From Zancudomyces culisetae (lineage: Eukaryota; Kickxellomycota; Harpellomycetes; Harpellales; Legeriomycetaceae), in NCBI GenBank assembly GCA_001969505.1, contig LSSK01001356.1, forward strand, positions 1-57,597: a DNA stretch of 57,597 nt, given 5' to 3'. This document shows, piece by piece, positions 36,225 through 47,444 of the stretch. A program made the position numbers and the translations under genes. A model generated the notes under the pieces. That model saw nothing but the letters and a program-made list of their open reading frames with translations, was not told where the DNA came from and ran no database searches. How positions within the stretch are numbered: the stretch's first letter is position 1; each line of letters begins with the position of its first letter.

Positions 36225-37275
36225 TCAATCCCTACCTATTCCATATCTTTCTTGCACTTCTCTGTCCCGCTCCCCAATCATCTCGTCCGCTTTGCTCATC
36301 ACATTCAGCACCTGTTCTTCATTTCCCTCCCCTTCCAACGCCCCGTAGATGTATCCATTCGCCTTGTCAACTTCTTTGACTAGGTCTGCCATCAGCTCCT
36401 TATCCTCCACGTTGAGCACCTGAAATCCTACCATTCCATAGTCCTCCACCAACTCGCACATTTGTTGGTTTAGCTTGTAGTATTTGCTGTTCTTTGTTGT
36501 TGCATTCAGATGCTGCAAAAGGTATTCAAGATCCATAACTTGAGTGTAATACTCCAAATTAAACCCTAGTTTCCCCATACTCTCGATTTTATCTATCTTT
36601 GACAGCACATTGATTTGTGGTAGTTCCATTTTCATCATTGTCGTTAGCGTCATTAATAAAACTGATATATATTTGCTGGCATCTCCACAATACACTGAAT
36701 CCACCAAGTTTACACACGCCAATCTTATCTTTGCCTTTTCCAGCACTTTGATTATTTTTTGTACCGAATCATGGTGCGTAAAAAACTCGATTTGGCCTGG
36801 AAAATCAAAAAGCAAATAATACCCCTCTTTGATATACTTCTCGAGTTTCTCCAATAGCCAAGAAATATTGTTTTCCAAATATTCCATACAGTACATGAGC
36901 GATCCATTTGGTCCCAAACCGTACTCCTCTTGTACATCGTCGATATTAATTAATTCGTTAATGTCGATGTCACTTTTATATGGGACTTTTTCGTTGGCTG
37001 GATCCATGTTTATTATTATTGTTTTCCTATAACATTTCACAAATTTTAATATCAAATTTTGATTCCACTGTAGATGTAAATATTGATAACTACATATCTC
37101 ATTCCACCATACCTGTTTAACGCGTTCAAAAATTGATACATTCCATAACAGTATGTAGTTTTTCCTGACCCAGGCGGCCCAATTACAATCTATTTTTATT
37201 CATTGAATGTGTTTTCAAGTTTCCCAGATCATCATATTGGCGTATTATATGAGGGCTTACCTGACCAAAGCTCAT
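36225..37275 (-). CDS. GPN2: GPN-loop GTPase 2
   Basis: Three exons, 37275-37261, 37189-37113 and 37026-36225, give 297 residues. The first coding exon is just five codons (MSFGQ), followed by [20 protein letters not shown] with the P-loop, then [16 protein letters not shown] in exon 3. The family's namesake Gly-Pro-Asn loop is in [19 protein letters not shown]. Further on come [12 protein letters not shown] (G3) and INVLSKIDK (G4 region). Gpn2 acts with Gpn1 and Gpn3 in assembly and nuclear import of RNA polymerases. It is convergent with MCCC2 and divergent from NAE1. Confidence 0.94.
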
Positions 37276-37687
37276 CTCAAGGATATTTAAGGCTCTGTTT
37301 ACTTGTGTTTATTTTTGTAGCTACCAATTCTTAGTATTAACAACGACAGTTTAATAAACCAAATCAAACTATAAAAAAATAAATTAAAAAGTTTTCCTTT
37401 GTTCTCTTTTTTTTAGGTTTCAGTGTTAACTAATCATGCAATTATTTTAGTAATCATAAAGTTGGAATTGATTTACGGGTATTGATTTAATTTTGAGTTT
37501 CCGCAGTAAATGAAATACCAAAATATTCTAGAATTCGTATTTAAACACACAAAGGCAGAAAGCAAAAAGAGGAAATAGAAACAGAAACAGACACTAACAC
37601 ACTCAAAGCTGCTCTTTTTTCTAAAAAAAAAAATTCTGTTCCATGAACTAGCATAGAAAAATTGTGGGAAACTATATTCTTTTCTAA
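37276..37687. promoter_or_regulatory. Shared upstream region of GPN2 (-) and NAE1 (+)
   Basis: This 412-bp interval lies between divergent starts and so probably carries both promoters. A purine-rich tract with repeated GAAACAGA-like units (about 37555-37595) lies 100 bp before the NAE1 ATG. No defined factor site was recognised. Confidence 0.45.
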
Positions 37688-40039
37688 ATGTCATCATATC
37701 CGAATAAAAAAATGAAGTCTGAAGACATAAGAGTTGATAGATATGACAGACAAATCCGGTAAGTCGGTTTTAACAATATGTTGTGTAAATAACTCTGACA
37801 AAGCTTGTTTGTTTGTTTGTGCTTTTTTACTAGTTTATGGGATCTATCTGGTCAAAGGCAGTTATATAATAGCAAAGTTTTGGTTTTGGGTTCTGGACTG
37901 TTGGGCTCTGAGGTTTTAAAAAATCTTGTACTTACTGGTAACACTTAAAATCTACATAGTTTCCCTCGTCGTATCTGTGTGTGATTTTATTTGATAACAC
38001 ATTATTAATGTAGAATGCATATGTACATGTGTATATAAATTGTGCAAATGTAGGCATAGGAGAATTTCTGATTGTAGATTCGTCAATTGTTACCAGCAAC
38101 GATGTAGCTACAAACTATTTTGTAGCAAGGGATGATGTTGGAAAAAGCTTGGCAGAAACGATTGCGAGGAATGTTTGTCAACTGAATCCCTCCGTAATTG
38201 GACAGGGCATGCATTGCGTAGGTCTCCATTTCCTTATACTATTATATTTATATGAAATATCAGATATGCTTGTTCTTAGAACTAATAATTTGAACAATGG
38301 GGATAGGACGTCTTTGAGTATATTAACCAAGAGAAAAATACGTTTTCCGGGTACGATTTAGTACTTTCTTGTAATTTCGATATGATTACGGTTGAAAAAG
38401 TCGGCGTCAAATGTACCAAACGAAGGATTCCGTTAATTAATTGCCAAACAAACGGGTTTTTTGGATTTTCCAAGTCGTTTATCCCTGAATATTGCGGTAA
38501 CAAATCCTTGGATCCTTTAGTTTTAAATATACTATCCACTTTTGAGTTTAATACTGTACAATCTTACGTATTATTTTGCTTGAAATAGTCATTGAAAGCC
38601 ATAGCGAAGAAATCGACGATCTGAGGATATGCGATCCCTTTGCAGAGTTATCAGAATACGTAGACTCTGTGGATCTGAGTGCACTTGACGAAATGGAACA
38701 TAGTCATGTTCCATACCTGGTTTTATTGATCAAGTTCATTGCTGAATGGAAATCAAAGGTAAATAATTTATGGCTTTCCATTTCAAATGTTTAAAATAAC
38801 CCATCGATTATTGGTTGCTGGATGTACTTTTCTTTTGTAAGACCGGATCTAAAACCATGTTATCTTTGTTTTAACTAGAACGGAGGCAGTATCCCACAAA
38901 CATTCAAGCAGAAAAAGGAGTTTGCAGCTCAGATCAAGGAGGCTAAGGGAACTTTTGATCGCCAAAATTACGAGGAAGCAGAGAATAATGTTCTAAGGCT
39001 TATTACAGAGTATAAAATCCCTGAACACATAGTAGAAATCCTTAATATGGCTGATGCAGTAAATTTAGCAGATACACAAACCAAAATATACGTAAGTTCA
39101 AATATATTCTCCTGTTTAAAAATATCTTGTTTATGATGTTTCTGGTGGTTTTTCTCAACGTTTTGGTATGCGCTATAGAACAAAGTGTTTTGGATTCTGG
39201 TAAAGGCTCTGAAGATGTTTCTTGAAAACCAAGATGAGGGATCACGGAAGCTTCCACTAGTGGGTACTCTTCCTGATATGTTTTCAGATACAAAGAGATA
39301 TGTTGAAATCCAAAAAGTATACAAAGAAAAGGCTAGAGTGGATGCAAAAGCTGTGTACAGTTATGTTTTGAAAATCCTGGCAAATATGAACCAGACGGAG
39401 AAGGCAGAACACGCGGAAGAGCTGGCTATTTCTTTTGAACAAGCGGAGGTGTTTTGCAAAAACTGTAGAAATATCAGCGTGATTAACGCAAACAAATTTG
39501 AAGTAGACCCTAAGGTCATAGCAGTTATAAAGGAACATGAAAATAATCGTCATACTGAGCAATTCGGTGCTGATCAAACAGACTTGCATTACGAAGACCA
39601 AAGCGATGAGGAGGATGCGATTGACAAGCTTGGTATAGGTGAGATGGCCGCAGTGGCACTACAGGGAGCTTTGCTATTTAAAAGTATATATCATCGATAC
39701 CCTGGTGAAGTTAAGCAAGACAAAAATGTACTCTTAAAGGACAGACAAAGATTCCGGGCTATTTTCGACTGCTTACTCATCCAGTCATTCTCTGGACTGG
39801 TTTCTTCCGATGAATATATCAACATGGAGTCGTTGATAACTACCTTAAATGAGAAAAAAGCTTATGCTCAAGTTTTTAACGAGTTTGTTAGATCTGGAGG
39901 AGCTCAAGTACATAGTATTGCGGCGGTAATGGGGGGCCTAGTCGCTCAAGAGGCTATCAAGCTCACTACACATCACTATATTCCAGAGACTAAACAAATA
40001 ATATATAATGGGGTTCAGAGCATCTTTCATTTTGTGTAA
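37688..40039 (+). CDS. ULA1: NEDD8-activating enzyme E1 regulatory subunit (APPBP1/Ula1)
   Basis: Seven exons, 37688-37758, 37834-37937, 38054-38217, 38307-38496, 38589-38758, 38879-39091 and 39179-40039, give 590 residues in consistent phase. The N-terminus DRYDRQIRLWDLSGQRQL and VLGSGLLGSEVLKNLVLTG (junction within the final Gly) followed by IGEFLIVDSSIV are typical of the inactive adenylation half of E1 enzymes. Later segments FIPEYC, LLIKFIAEW, and the C-terminal FVRSGGAQVHSIAAVMGGLV with AQEAIKLTTHHYIP match NAE1. The protein pairs with the catalytic UBA3 to activate NEDD8, which then modifies cullins. It has no catalytic cysteine domain, as expected. An acidic linker (HYEDQSDEEDAID) lies before the C-terminal domain. 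Confidence 0.95.
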
Positions 40040-40346
40040 CCCGTTTCAATTTTTTACACCATTTTTTTCTAAACGAAGAAAATAACCTTTTTAGTTGGTA
40101 CATATTTTGAATCAAAAAAAAACAAACAAACAAACAAACTATGAGCTGAGTTCTGTGTATTCTCTAAAGTACACCACAATAAAAAAACAATAAAAATCAA
40201 AAGATAACGTGACGAAAGAATGAGAGAATGAAGGAAGAAGATAGAGGTTAGAGGTTAGAGGTTAGAGGTTAGAGGTTAGAGGTTAGAGGAGCGTTGTTAG
40301 TACAGAACAACAGTAAACATATTAGTGACATATTTGGCGTGGTATT
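40040..40346. other. Tail-to-tail spacer NAE1 / gag-like gene
   Basis: This 307-bp A-rich spacer contains the TTAGAGG tandem array described separately. It is too short to hold a pol gene for the gag-like frame. Confidence 0.6.
40242..40289. repeat. Tandem TTAGAGG heptamer array, about 7 copies
   Basis: A nearly perfect array of the 7-base unit GGTTAGA, resembling a telomeric TTAGGG repeat with one extra base. It lies 58 bp beyond the stop of the gag-like gene. Confidence 0.92.
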
Positions 40347-42710
40347 TTAGTAGTAGGATGTCGATCTTTCGATAAAGGGTGGGGGTTGGTTGCGATTAAA
40401 GGTACCCATGTTCAGGCTATCAGTAAATCTACTGCCATTAAAACGATCGTGAATATTAGGTTTTCGCAAAGTGTTCTGGTTAGAAATGCTATTATTCGTT
40501 CTATTCAAAGGCTGTGTCCTGTTGTGTGCACTGTTATTTTTGTTTCCAGGATAGAGGACACTAGCTTTACACCTAGGATGCGGACATGTTTTGATATGAT
40601 GGCCAATCTGTTTGCAAAACGCACAAATCATTGTGTTTTCAGGAAACTCGGCGCCTTCAACAAAACTCATCTTTCTTGCATCCGTAGAAAAAGAGTCATT
40701 TGTGCCAAATCGGCCTTCTACGTTCTCATTTGCTTTTGTCAAGGTAACTGCAGTGGATTGTGATACAAGCCCGTCGTTGCTATTTACAAATGTAGGAATG
40801 TGTTGTCTATTGCTGTTAGAGTAGTATAGTGTGTCACTACTTGCACTGCTGCTACTGCTTCTATTGCTATATTTAGGTCCATTTGCGGACAGGTCTTTTT
40901 GTTTATCTCCGTCAAGCTCCCTTGTTAGCTTCTTAACATTATTATCCTCATTTTTGAATAAAAAGGCATCACAACTATTTCTATCAGTTCCGTTCATAAA
41001 CGTGGCTCTGCTGGTACTAGTAGTCCTAAAATCGCCTCCACTAGATGCTCCAACTAGCAAACTGATTTGCTGGTTGTAAAAGTCCATTGACACGTCCTTT
41101 GTATTACCAGTACCAAAATAGGTGCTAGCTCTGCTACTTCCACTACTATTATTACCACCGATACCCCCTGACATGGTGTTTTTAGCACCACTTGCAGATT
41201 TTACAAACACCCTTGTGTTGAGATGGTCAAATAAACTCTTATCTGTTCCGCTATTGCTTCTTTTTGGACCCATGGATTCGTTTTCCTCTATACTTGTTCT
41301 CTTTTGTTCAGAGTCAATACTGAATCTGGTTCCAAAGTTCGCTCCATGAACACTTTCTGAGTTAAAACTGTTATTAATACACCCCCCTCCATTAGGACCA
41401 GAGCTTTGTCTATAATTATTTTTGGACTCTGTAAAGTATGGATTTGTACCCCTTTTGGACCCATTTCTTTCTAAAAACGAGTATCCTCTTTCACTTCCTT
41501 CTGTATCCCGACGGTTCGCATGGTTAGAAAAATTAGACGTTGCATGTCGATTCTTGTACTTTTGCTTTTCCTGTGGGTTTTGATAAAATCCAACCAACCC
41601 ACCTCTTTCAGAACTCCCCTGTTGTCCATATGTTCGAGTGGTATAGCTGGTTACGCCACGATTATGATATCTAGAATCATCGTCATTCATGTCTGGTGAG
41701 TTCCTGTAACCCTTAGCAGGGTAGCCCCGAGAATACTCAAAAGTTGACACATCTTTACGATCATTTTTATTGGTATAATTGCTGAATGAATACCTGTCTT
41801 CGGGCTGACGTGTATAATTATCGAGGCCTGGTCGACTAACATTCACATTTACATCCCTAGCCATCCCTCTGAGATCTAGTTTAACTGCTTCATTGATGTG
41901 CATGTGTCCAAACTGTTTATCTAGATCTGTGTATGTGCTCTCTTGTATACTCATTTCGTCATTCCTACAATCAAACCCTGGCTCTTGCATGGCAGACCTT
42001 TCGGTAGTGTAACCAGTGACATCTCTACAAATTCCCTTTTCGCGCAATCCTGTACTTTGTGGAATGCTCTCGTTTTCACACTCCTCAGCGTCCATTATGA
42101 GGTTTTTAAGATCTGTATACTCATTATCTACAAGTTTCCGTTGAATCTCGTTTGGTAGCCGTGCCATGTACATTGAGATATATAGCTCTTGTCCCATATC
42201 TTCATATTTAGTTCTTCTCCAGAGCTTTAAGTACCTCTGTCCCAACACATACGCCGAACCTTTGCCGCTCTCTTCATAGTCTAACAATGCCAATTCTTTA
42301 ATTGCGTCTGTCCAATGTAACGCTCCTCCAAATGCCTCCAAAAACTCTTGTGCGAATTCCCGCCAGGTGGAGATACACTGATTGTCCCTGGTCTCTAGCC
42401 ATTTCCTTGCCTCACCTCTTAGCTTTTCTTTTAGTTTTTCCATAAGCAACGAGTTTTTTGATGCTTGGTCTTCGGGTTCTGTTAAAGTATCATTCTTTGC
42501 TTCATAGGATTTGTCTATCCATCCATTTTTCATGGCGTAATCCTCAAACAACTCTAACCATTCTGCTCCATCTTCCTTTTCATCGCCTGAAAATGATGGC
42601 AAGCCCTCTATCCCATGGTTGCGTATGTACATGTATCTAACCATCGACTTGGTCTCCTCCCGATTAAAACCAATTTCTTGTTTGATATGTTTATCGATCA
42701 TATTTTGCAT
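40347..42710 (-). CDS. Retrotransposon gag-like protein with CCHC zinc knuckle, no adjacent pol
   Basis: This uninterrupted single-exon gene encodes 787 residues. Residues about 30-215 resemble a retrotransposon gag/capsid domain: AEWLELFEDYAMKNGW, KLRGEARKWLETRDNQCIST, WREFAQEFLEAFGG and QRYLKLWRRTKYEDMGQELY. A long asparagine-, serine- and glycine-rich middle follows (about 220-690). A CCHC zinc knuckle lies at residues 696-709 (CAFCKQIGHHIKTC, spacing C-x2-C-x4-H-x4-C), then a basic, asparagine-rich tail. The downstream side has only 307 bp before the NAE1 stop, so no protease, reverse transcriptase or integrase follows, and none precedes it. I saw no flanking LTR pair. It could be a domesticated gag gene, or a gag-only or decayed element whose pol has been lost. 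Confidence 0.8.
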   Translation of the reverse strand: MQNMIDKHIKQEIGFNREETKSMVRYMYIRNHGIEGLPSFSGDEKEDGAEWLELFEDYAMKNGWIDKSYEAKNDTLTEPEDQASKNSLLMEKLKEKLRGEARKWLETRDNQCISTWREFAQEFLEAFGGALHWTDAIKELALLDYEESGKGSAYVLGQRYLKLWRRTKYEDMGQELYISMYMARLPNEIQRKLVDNEYTDLKNLIMDAEECENESIPQSTGLREKGICRDVTGYTTERSAMQEPGFDCRNDEMSIQESTYTDLDKQFGHMHINEAVKLDLRGMARDVNVNVSRPGLDNYTRQPEDRYSFSNYTNKNDRKDVSTFEYSRGYPAKGYRNSPDMNDDDSRYHNRGVTSYTTRTYGQQGSSERGGLVGFYQNPQEKQKYKNRHATSNFSNHANRRDTEGSERGYSFLERNGSKRGTNPYFTESKNNYRQSSGPNGGGCINNSFNSESVHGANFGTRFSIDSEQKRTSIEENESMGPKRSNSGTDKSLFDHLNTRVFVKSASGAKNTMSGGIGGNNSSGSSRASTYFGTGNTKDVSMDFYNQQISLLVGASSGGDFRTTSTSRATFMNGTDRNSCDAFLFKNEDNNVKKLTRELDGDKQKDLSANGPKYSNRSSSSSASSDTLYYSNSNRQHIPTFVNSNDGLVSQSTAVTLTKANENVEGRFGTNDSFSTDARKMSFVEGAEFPENTMICAFCKQIGHHIKTCPHPRCKASVLYPGNKNNSAHNRTQPLNRTNNSISNQNTLRKPNIHDRFNGSRFTDSLNMGTFNRNQPPPFIERSTSYY

Positions 42711-45700
42711 ATTTTATGTGTTTTTTTGTTTCACAAGCTCGATGTTGCGGGTATGTATATTTCTCAAAGGATTATGTGATGAATAGAATCAGCGAATCTA
42801 TCTATATGCTTTTCTTTACTTTCCCTTTTTTTTCTTCTTTGATGTTGAAAGAGCTACTTTTTATCTCTTTCCGTAAAGTAGTTTTTCTGTTTTTAGTAAA
42901 AATGAACAACTCTTAGTAATAAGGTAGTACTGTGTATCAAAGCTTTATCAATATTTTTTGTATGTTACAAATTCGATCTAGTTGAATTTTCCCTTTTTTT
43001 ATAATACTCTTATCGGAAAAGTGAATATATATTGAGTATACTTTACCAACTGTATCTTTCTCACAAACAAAATGTCAATATGGAATTGAAATTATTGTGA
43101 CTACTTTTCTCAGAAAATATTTTTAGTGCTTCGCTATCCGAATTAAAGCCCTCTTCTGTATATTTATTTTTTATATACTATACATTTACTCGTTCATGTA
43201 TTATCCTAGGTGGTAAAAGAAACAATATTAGTCTCTTTCTAATTTGCCAGTTGTTTATATACGCAAACCAACACTTAGTCTTATTACTCTCCAAGTCTGT
43301 ATCCCACCTTTATATGAATACCTTTATATTCTATTCTTACAGATTTTATGTATGTTATCTACCCTGTAGCGTTGGCTATTTGCTTTAAAGGTGACTGGGA
43401 ATTGAGTGTGGTGACAAATCTTTTCGGCGTTAGTTGAGGAAAATTCTATATTCCGCTTATATTGCTGCTGTTTTGTGAACTGCTTAGCAAAGTAAAAGTA
43501 GATATACATATGTTTTTTTTTGTTGCTTTTTAAAGACTGGTAGCTTTACTCTAGGAAGCTGACGAAGAAACTCTTTAATGTAGTATGCAGTATGCAGTAC
43601 GTAGTTTGTATTCTGTATTCTGCAATTTGTAATCTGTACTCTATGATCTGTAATGTTTTCTGCTAATTTGCAGAGCAAACCATCCAGCTACAAAACCGCT
43701 CAACCAATTTACCAAATTCTTTGTGTTCAACACCTTTTACGTGTGTTTGCGGCATTCCAATAGAAACACCGGTTGATTAATTTTAGTTGTAAATAAGTCT
43801 GGGTTTCGGTTTATCTAAATATATCGCTAGTCCACTTGCAGCGATTAAATCTCAATTCTACCAAAAAACATGTTAAATGTATTGAAAAATGTTTAATCCA
43901 CCTGTTTAGCTTTTATTTTTTATAGATTGACTTCCACTCATTCTAATTATAATACTTTGCAATTTTGAAAATCAAAATAAATCAAACTATCGATTACGTT
44001 ATTTTTATTTATTTAGCTTCATGGATTTGTAAAATTGGCTAATATATTGTTTACAATTATAATGCTCCTGTTTCCTATATGGTGAAATTGCCAGTTTTTT
44101 CATTTGCAAGTTAATCACGTAGTGTTACAGAACGTTTTGTTTTGTTTTGTTTTTTTATTAATTCTCCTATTTTTATTCCAGCGAATCTCCTACCTGTGGT
44201 CAGAAACAGTTGGCTCAATTATAACTTTTTTTTTTCTAAAAAGCAAAATCTTAACTTTTCACCAATCAATTTAGTATAAAATACTTTGAAATTAACTGTT
44301 TTAAATAAAAACCCCCCACATATAATAGAGCAGGTTGTATTTGCTTTGCTGGTTGAACATAATTCACAAGTTTCTGAAAGCGACCTAGCCCATGCCCTTT
44401 TTAGCGCGTAGTGAACGTATGCTGCTGCATACTTTGCATTCTATACTTAGGTCTGTTTCAGTACATTTTTTTATTTGGTATGTATAAATGCTTGTGAATA
44501 ACCCAAGAGAGGGGAAAGGAAAGGGGAGGCTCGCTATTAACAATGGAATCAAACTACACCAAGCAGGGATGTGGTACATCCTGTGCTACTATCAATACTT
44601 GCTTTTGCAGATATATCTTTGTCCCAAAGCTATCCGGGTCAGTTTGACATCTAAAAAGCCTTACCATCAATGACTTTTCTTCATGTACTGATATACCACA
44701 TTCGCTAGTATAGCATGCTAGAACACTGTATTTATTAACCCAGCACAGCATTAAACAAACACGTAATTCCTTAGACTTTTTGGTGTCATATAGCACGCTC
44801 TAAATACGTCAACATTCTAAAATTGAACAAAGAAGAGTTAAATCAATATTTTGAAGATGCAAGTTTGACAAGCGTGTTGAAACCCAAAAAGTCAATGACG
44901 CATACAAATATAAATACAAAGCAGATACTCTACCCTTTATGTAATTTCAAATATCTACCTTATAATACCAGCGTTTGTAGCACCATGGGTGAGTAGTGCT
45001 GAGGTCTATAATATTGGTGGGTATGAACAGAGTGGCAGGGTTTCACCTAAACCCGTTTTGCCTCTTGTAGCGATCTCTGGTAGCTATGATACACTTGGTT
45101 TAATATTGTATAAATTTTCCATGATCTGTGATTATACAGTGAGCAGAATGCAAATTCTGCCACAGTTCCGGTTAGCACAAACCTATCACGTGGTGCACTT
45201 CTTGGCAATTAAATTATGTTTGCTTTAAAAAAAGATATAGGAGTGTAATTGCAACTTTTAGCTTATAGTTGGAAATCACACACAAGAAACGAGAGTTATG
45301 CAACATGTAAATGGAATTCTGCTCATTACACGTTTTGGAATATCTATGGCCCCATTCCGGCTGTGGATCTTATTAGTGTGTAATATAAATCAGGACAGCC
45401 AACATAACAATATTCAAATCGAATCCTCATGAATTTTTCAAAACCTTATTCACGATGAAGATGCTCAAACATTTGCACCGTGCTAAATTCACGAATTGAG
45501 CTGCAGCACAGGTAGGTATTAATATGGCAAACTGAGCTCACAGTTTCATGATATGGGCTAGGTCACTATTCTATCACGCATAATACTGAAAAATGTTAAC
45601 AAGTACTGAAGTTTTGAAATATCAGTAATAGTCTTGATTTAACTTTACTCCTTGGCTCTCATTTTTTTTAATGTCCAAGAGTGAGGTTTACCAAGTCAGA

Positions 45701-47444
45701 AACTGGCGAAATCATTATGTTTTTAAATTTTTTTAAAAAAAGTGCAAGGTATTGCTACAGCATATATCGGAGAGGGAGGGGGTGAGCCTCATAAGCCTAA
45801 ATGTAAATGGCGTTGTATTTACTAGAACGCTGTTGAACTGGCCTTTATTTTTCTTCTAAATTATTTACTACATGTTGGTGTAGGGAAGCGTCTAAATTTT
45901 TGACAATCACCCCCCCTCAACGTTCAATTATATGTATCCACTGTTTTATATCCAACTATTCAAAGCTACAAAGGCCGAAACTCTCACTAACAGGGTTTCC
46001 GGTGTGCTTTGCTATTCATATAGCTTTTGTGCAAAGTGCAACCCACTTACAATTCCTCTTTTTTTTTACATTCAATTAGCTGAAACAACTTACGTATAAG
46101 CAGATAAAAAAATGTTATAAAATTACAATAACAAACGCATATGACAAAAAAAATAAAAAAATAAATGCATAGGACCAAATATTTTTCTAAAACAAAAACC
46201 CAAAGCTCACGCCATACTTCAAAATCGGTTTTCACATGTAATTTTCTGCATGTACAAGTTGCCATTCCACCAAAAATAACTTTATGCATTTTGAAACGAG
46301 TTTTAAGCAATGGCCTTATGGCGTTACATCCAGGCTACGGGGAAGCTATGATAAATGGTACAAAATAAACGAGTTGGCTCAACTTGAAGAATTGGGGATA
46401 CCAATATAACAAACCAAAGAATGTCATATTCTGGCTATAGTCAAAAAATATACCACCACTAGGTTGCTTGTAGGAGGGCCAGAGCCTACTTTCTCACATG
46501 GTTTCTATTATTTATTCTAAGCACGTGATAAAGGGAAAATCCTAGTCATATCGATTTACTTCCCTGTGCCATTTTTGAGTGAAGCACAAAAAAAAAACGA
46601 CTCTTCTTCCTTTTTTGCAAGGAACTGAAGCAACCCAGCTACGGTGACACCGGTGTCCAAGTAGTTTAAACTTAACTGGTTTGGCTATATAGTCTACTGG
46701 CGTTTTTAAGCTGTAGACAACCAACAACTTTAGGATCCATAAATCTCAGGGGTCATGTTCAATTGGTTTTGTTGCTGTTCGATGCATCAAAAGGATATTT
46801 GATGCGTTTTTTTGTGGTACGACTGATGCGGATTTTTGTCAGAACAGAAACAAAGGAATTTCTTTCCTTTTTTCTTTTCTTTCAAAACAGTTTTAGGTTT
46901 TGATAGACACATTTAGTGTTTTCTTTTATCTTGCAAACATTTGATATTACCCTCAAACACAACCAGACTTCCGCCATTTCCTGATATTTTTTGATTCGTT
47001 TAAAAACGAGAAAATACACTTAAATAATGGAAGATACAATTTAGCATAAGCTGCCGCTCAATTTCGACGCAATGTTGTTTGGTAAATGGGCACAGAAAAA
47101 AAAAAGCGGATTGACCAATTCTTCACATGTGAAACAAAATCAGAGTTCGGCTTTAGTATCGTTTTTGTAAAATAATTATGTGAATGTGCATCGAATAAGG
47201 CACACTTTGTAGAAATTCAAACCAGAATGTGCAGGAACCAACATAAAACAAAATAAGCAATAAATTAAGAAAGCAGTGCCATATAAAAGCCCCAAGTTAT
47301 TCCACCAAACCCTTCGTACAAAAATCGTATATCTGAATATTGACGCTAACAATATATAATTACAAAAAAGGTCACTTTGAGGGTTATTAAACAACGCAAA
47401 AAATACACGGGTATTCAAGGCATAAACTAAAAAAAAAAGCAAAA
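42711..47444. other. 4.7 kb gene desert
   Basis: A long A+T-rich interval between the gag-like gene and acyl-CoA oxidase, which have divergent starts. Open frames are short and without family resemblance. A degenerate repeat of GTAnTCTGTA-like units lies at about 43582-43656, and a short cytosine run at about 45909-45916. No LTR, tRNA or conserved exon was found. Confidence 0.5.
43582..43656. repeat. Degenerate short tandem repeat (TGTATTCTG-like)
   Basis: Consecutive near-copies such as GTATGCAGTATGCAGTA, GTATTCTGTATTCTG, AATCTGTACTCTATGATCTG lie within 75 bp. The unit is about 8-10 bases and diverged. It is intergenic. Confidence 0.6.

Noticed and set aside
40242-40289. Idea that the window reaches or crosses a true telomere
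   Set aside because: The array has only about seven copies and normal single-copy genes continue on both sides.
40386-41349. Plus-strand open frames opposite the gag-like gene
   Set aside because: Antisense shadows, mainly low-complexity leucine/serine reflections of the asparagine/serine-rich coding strand.
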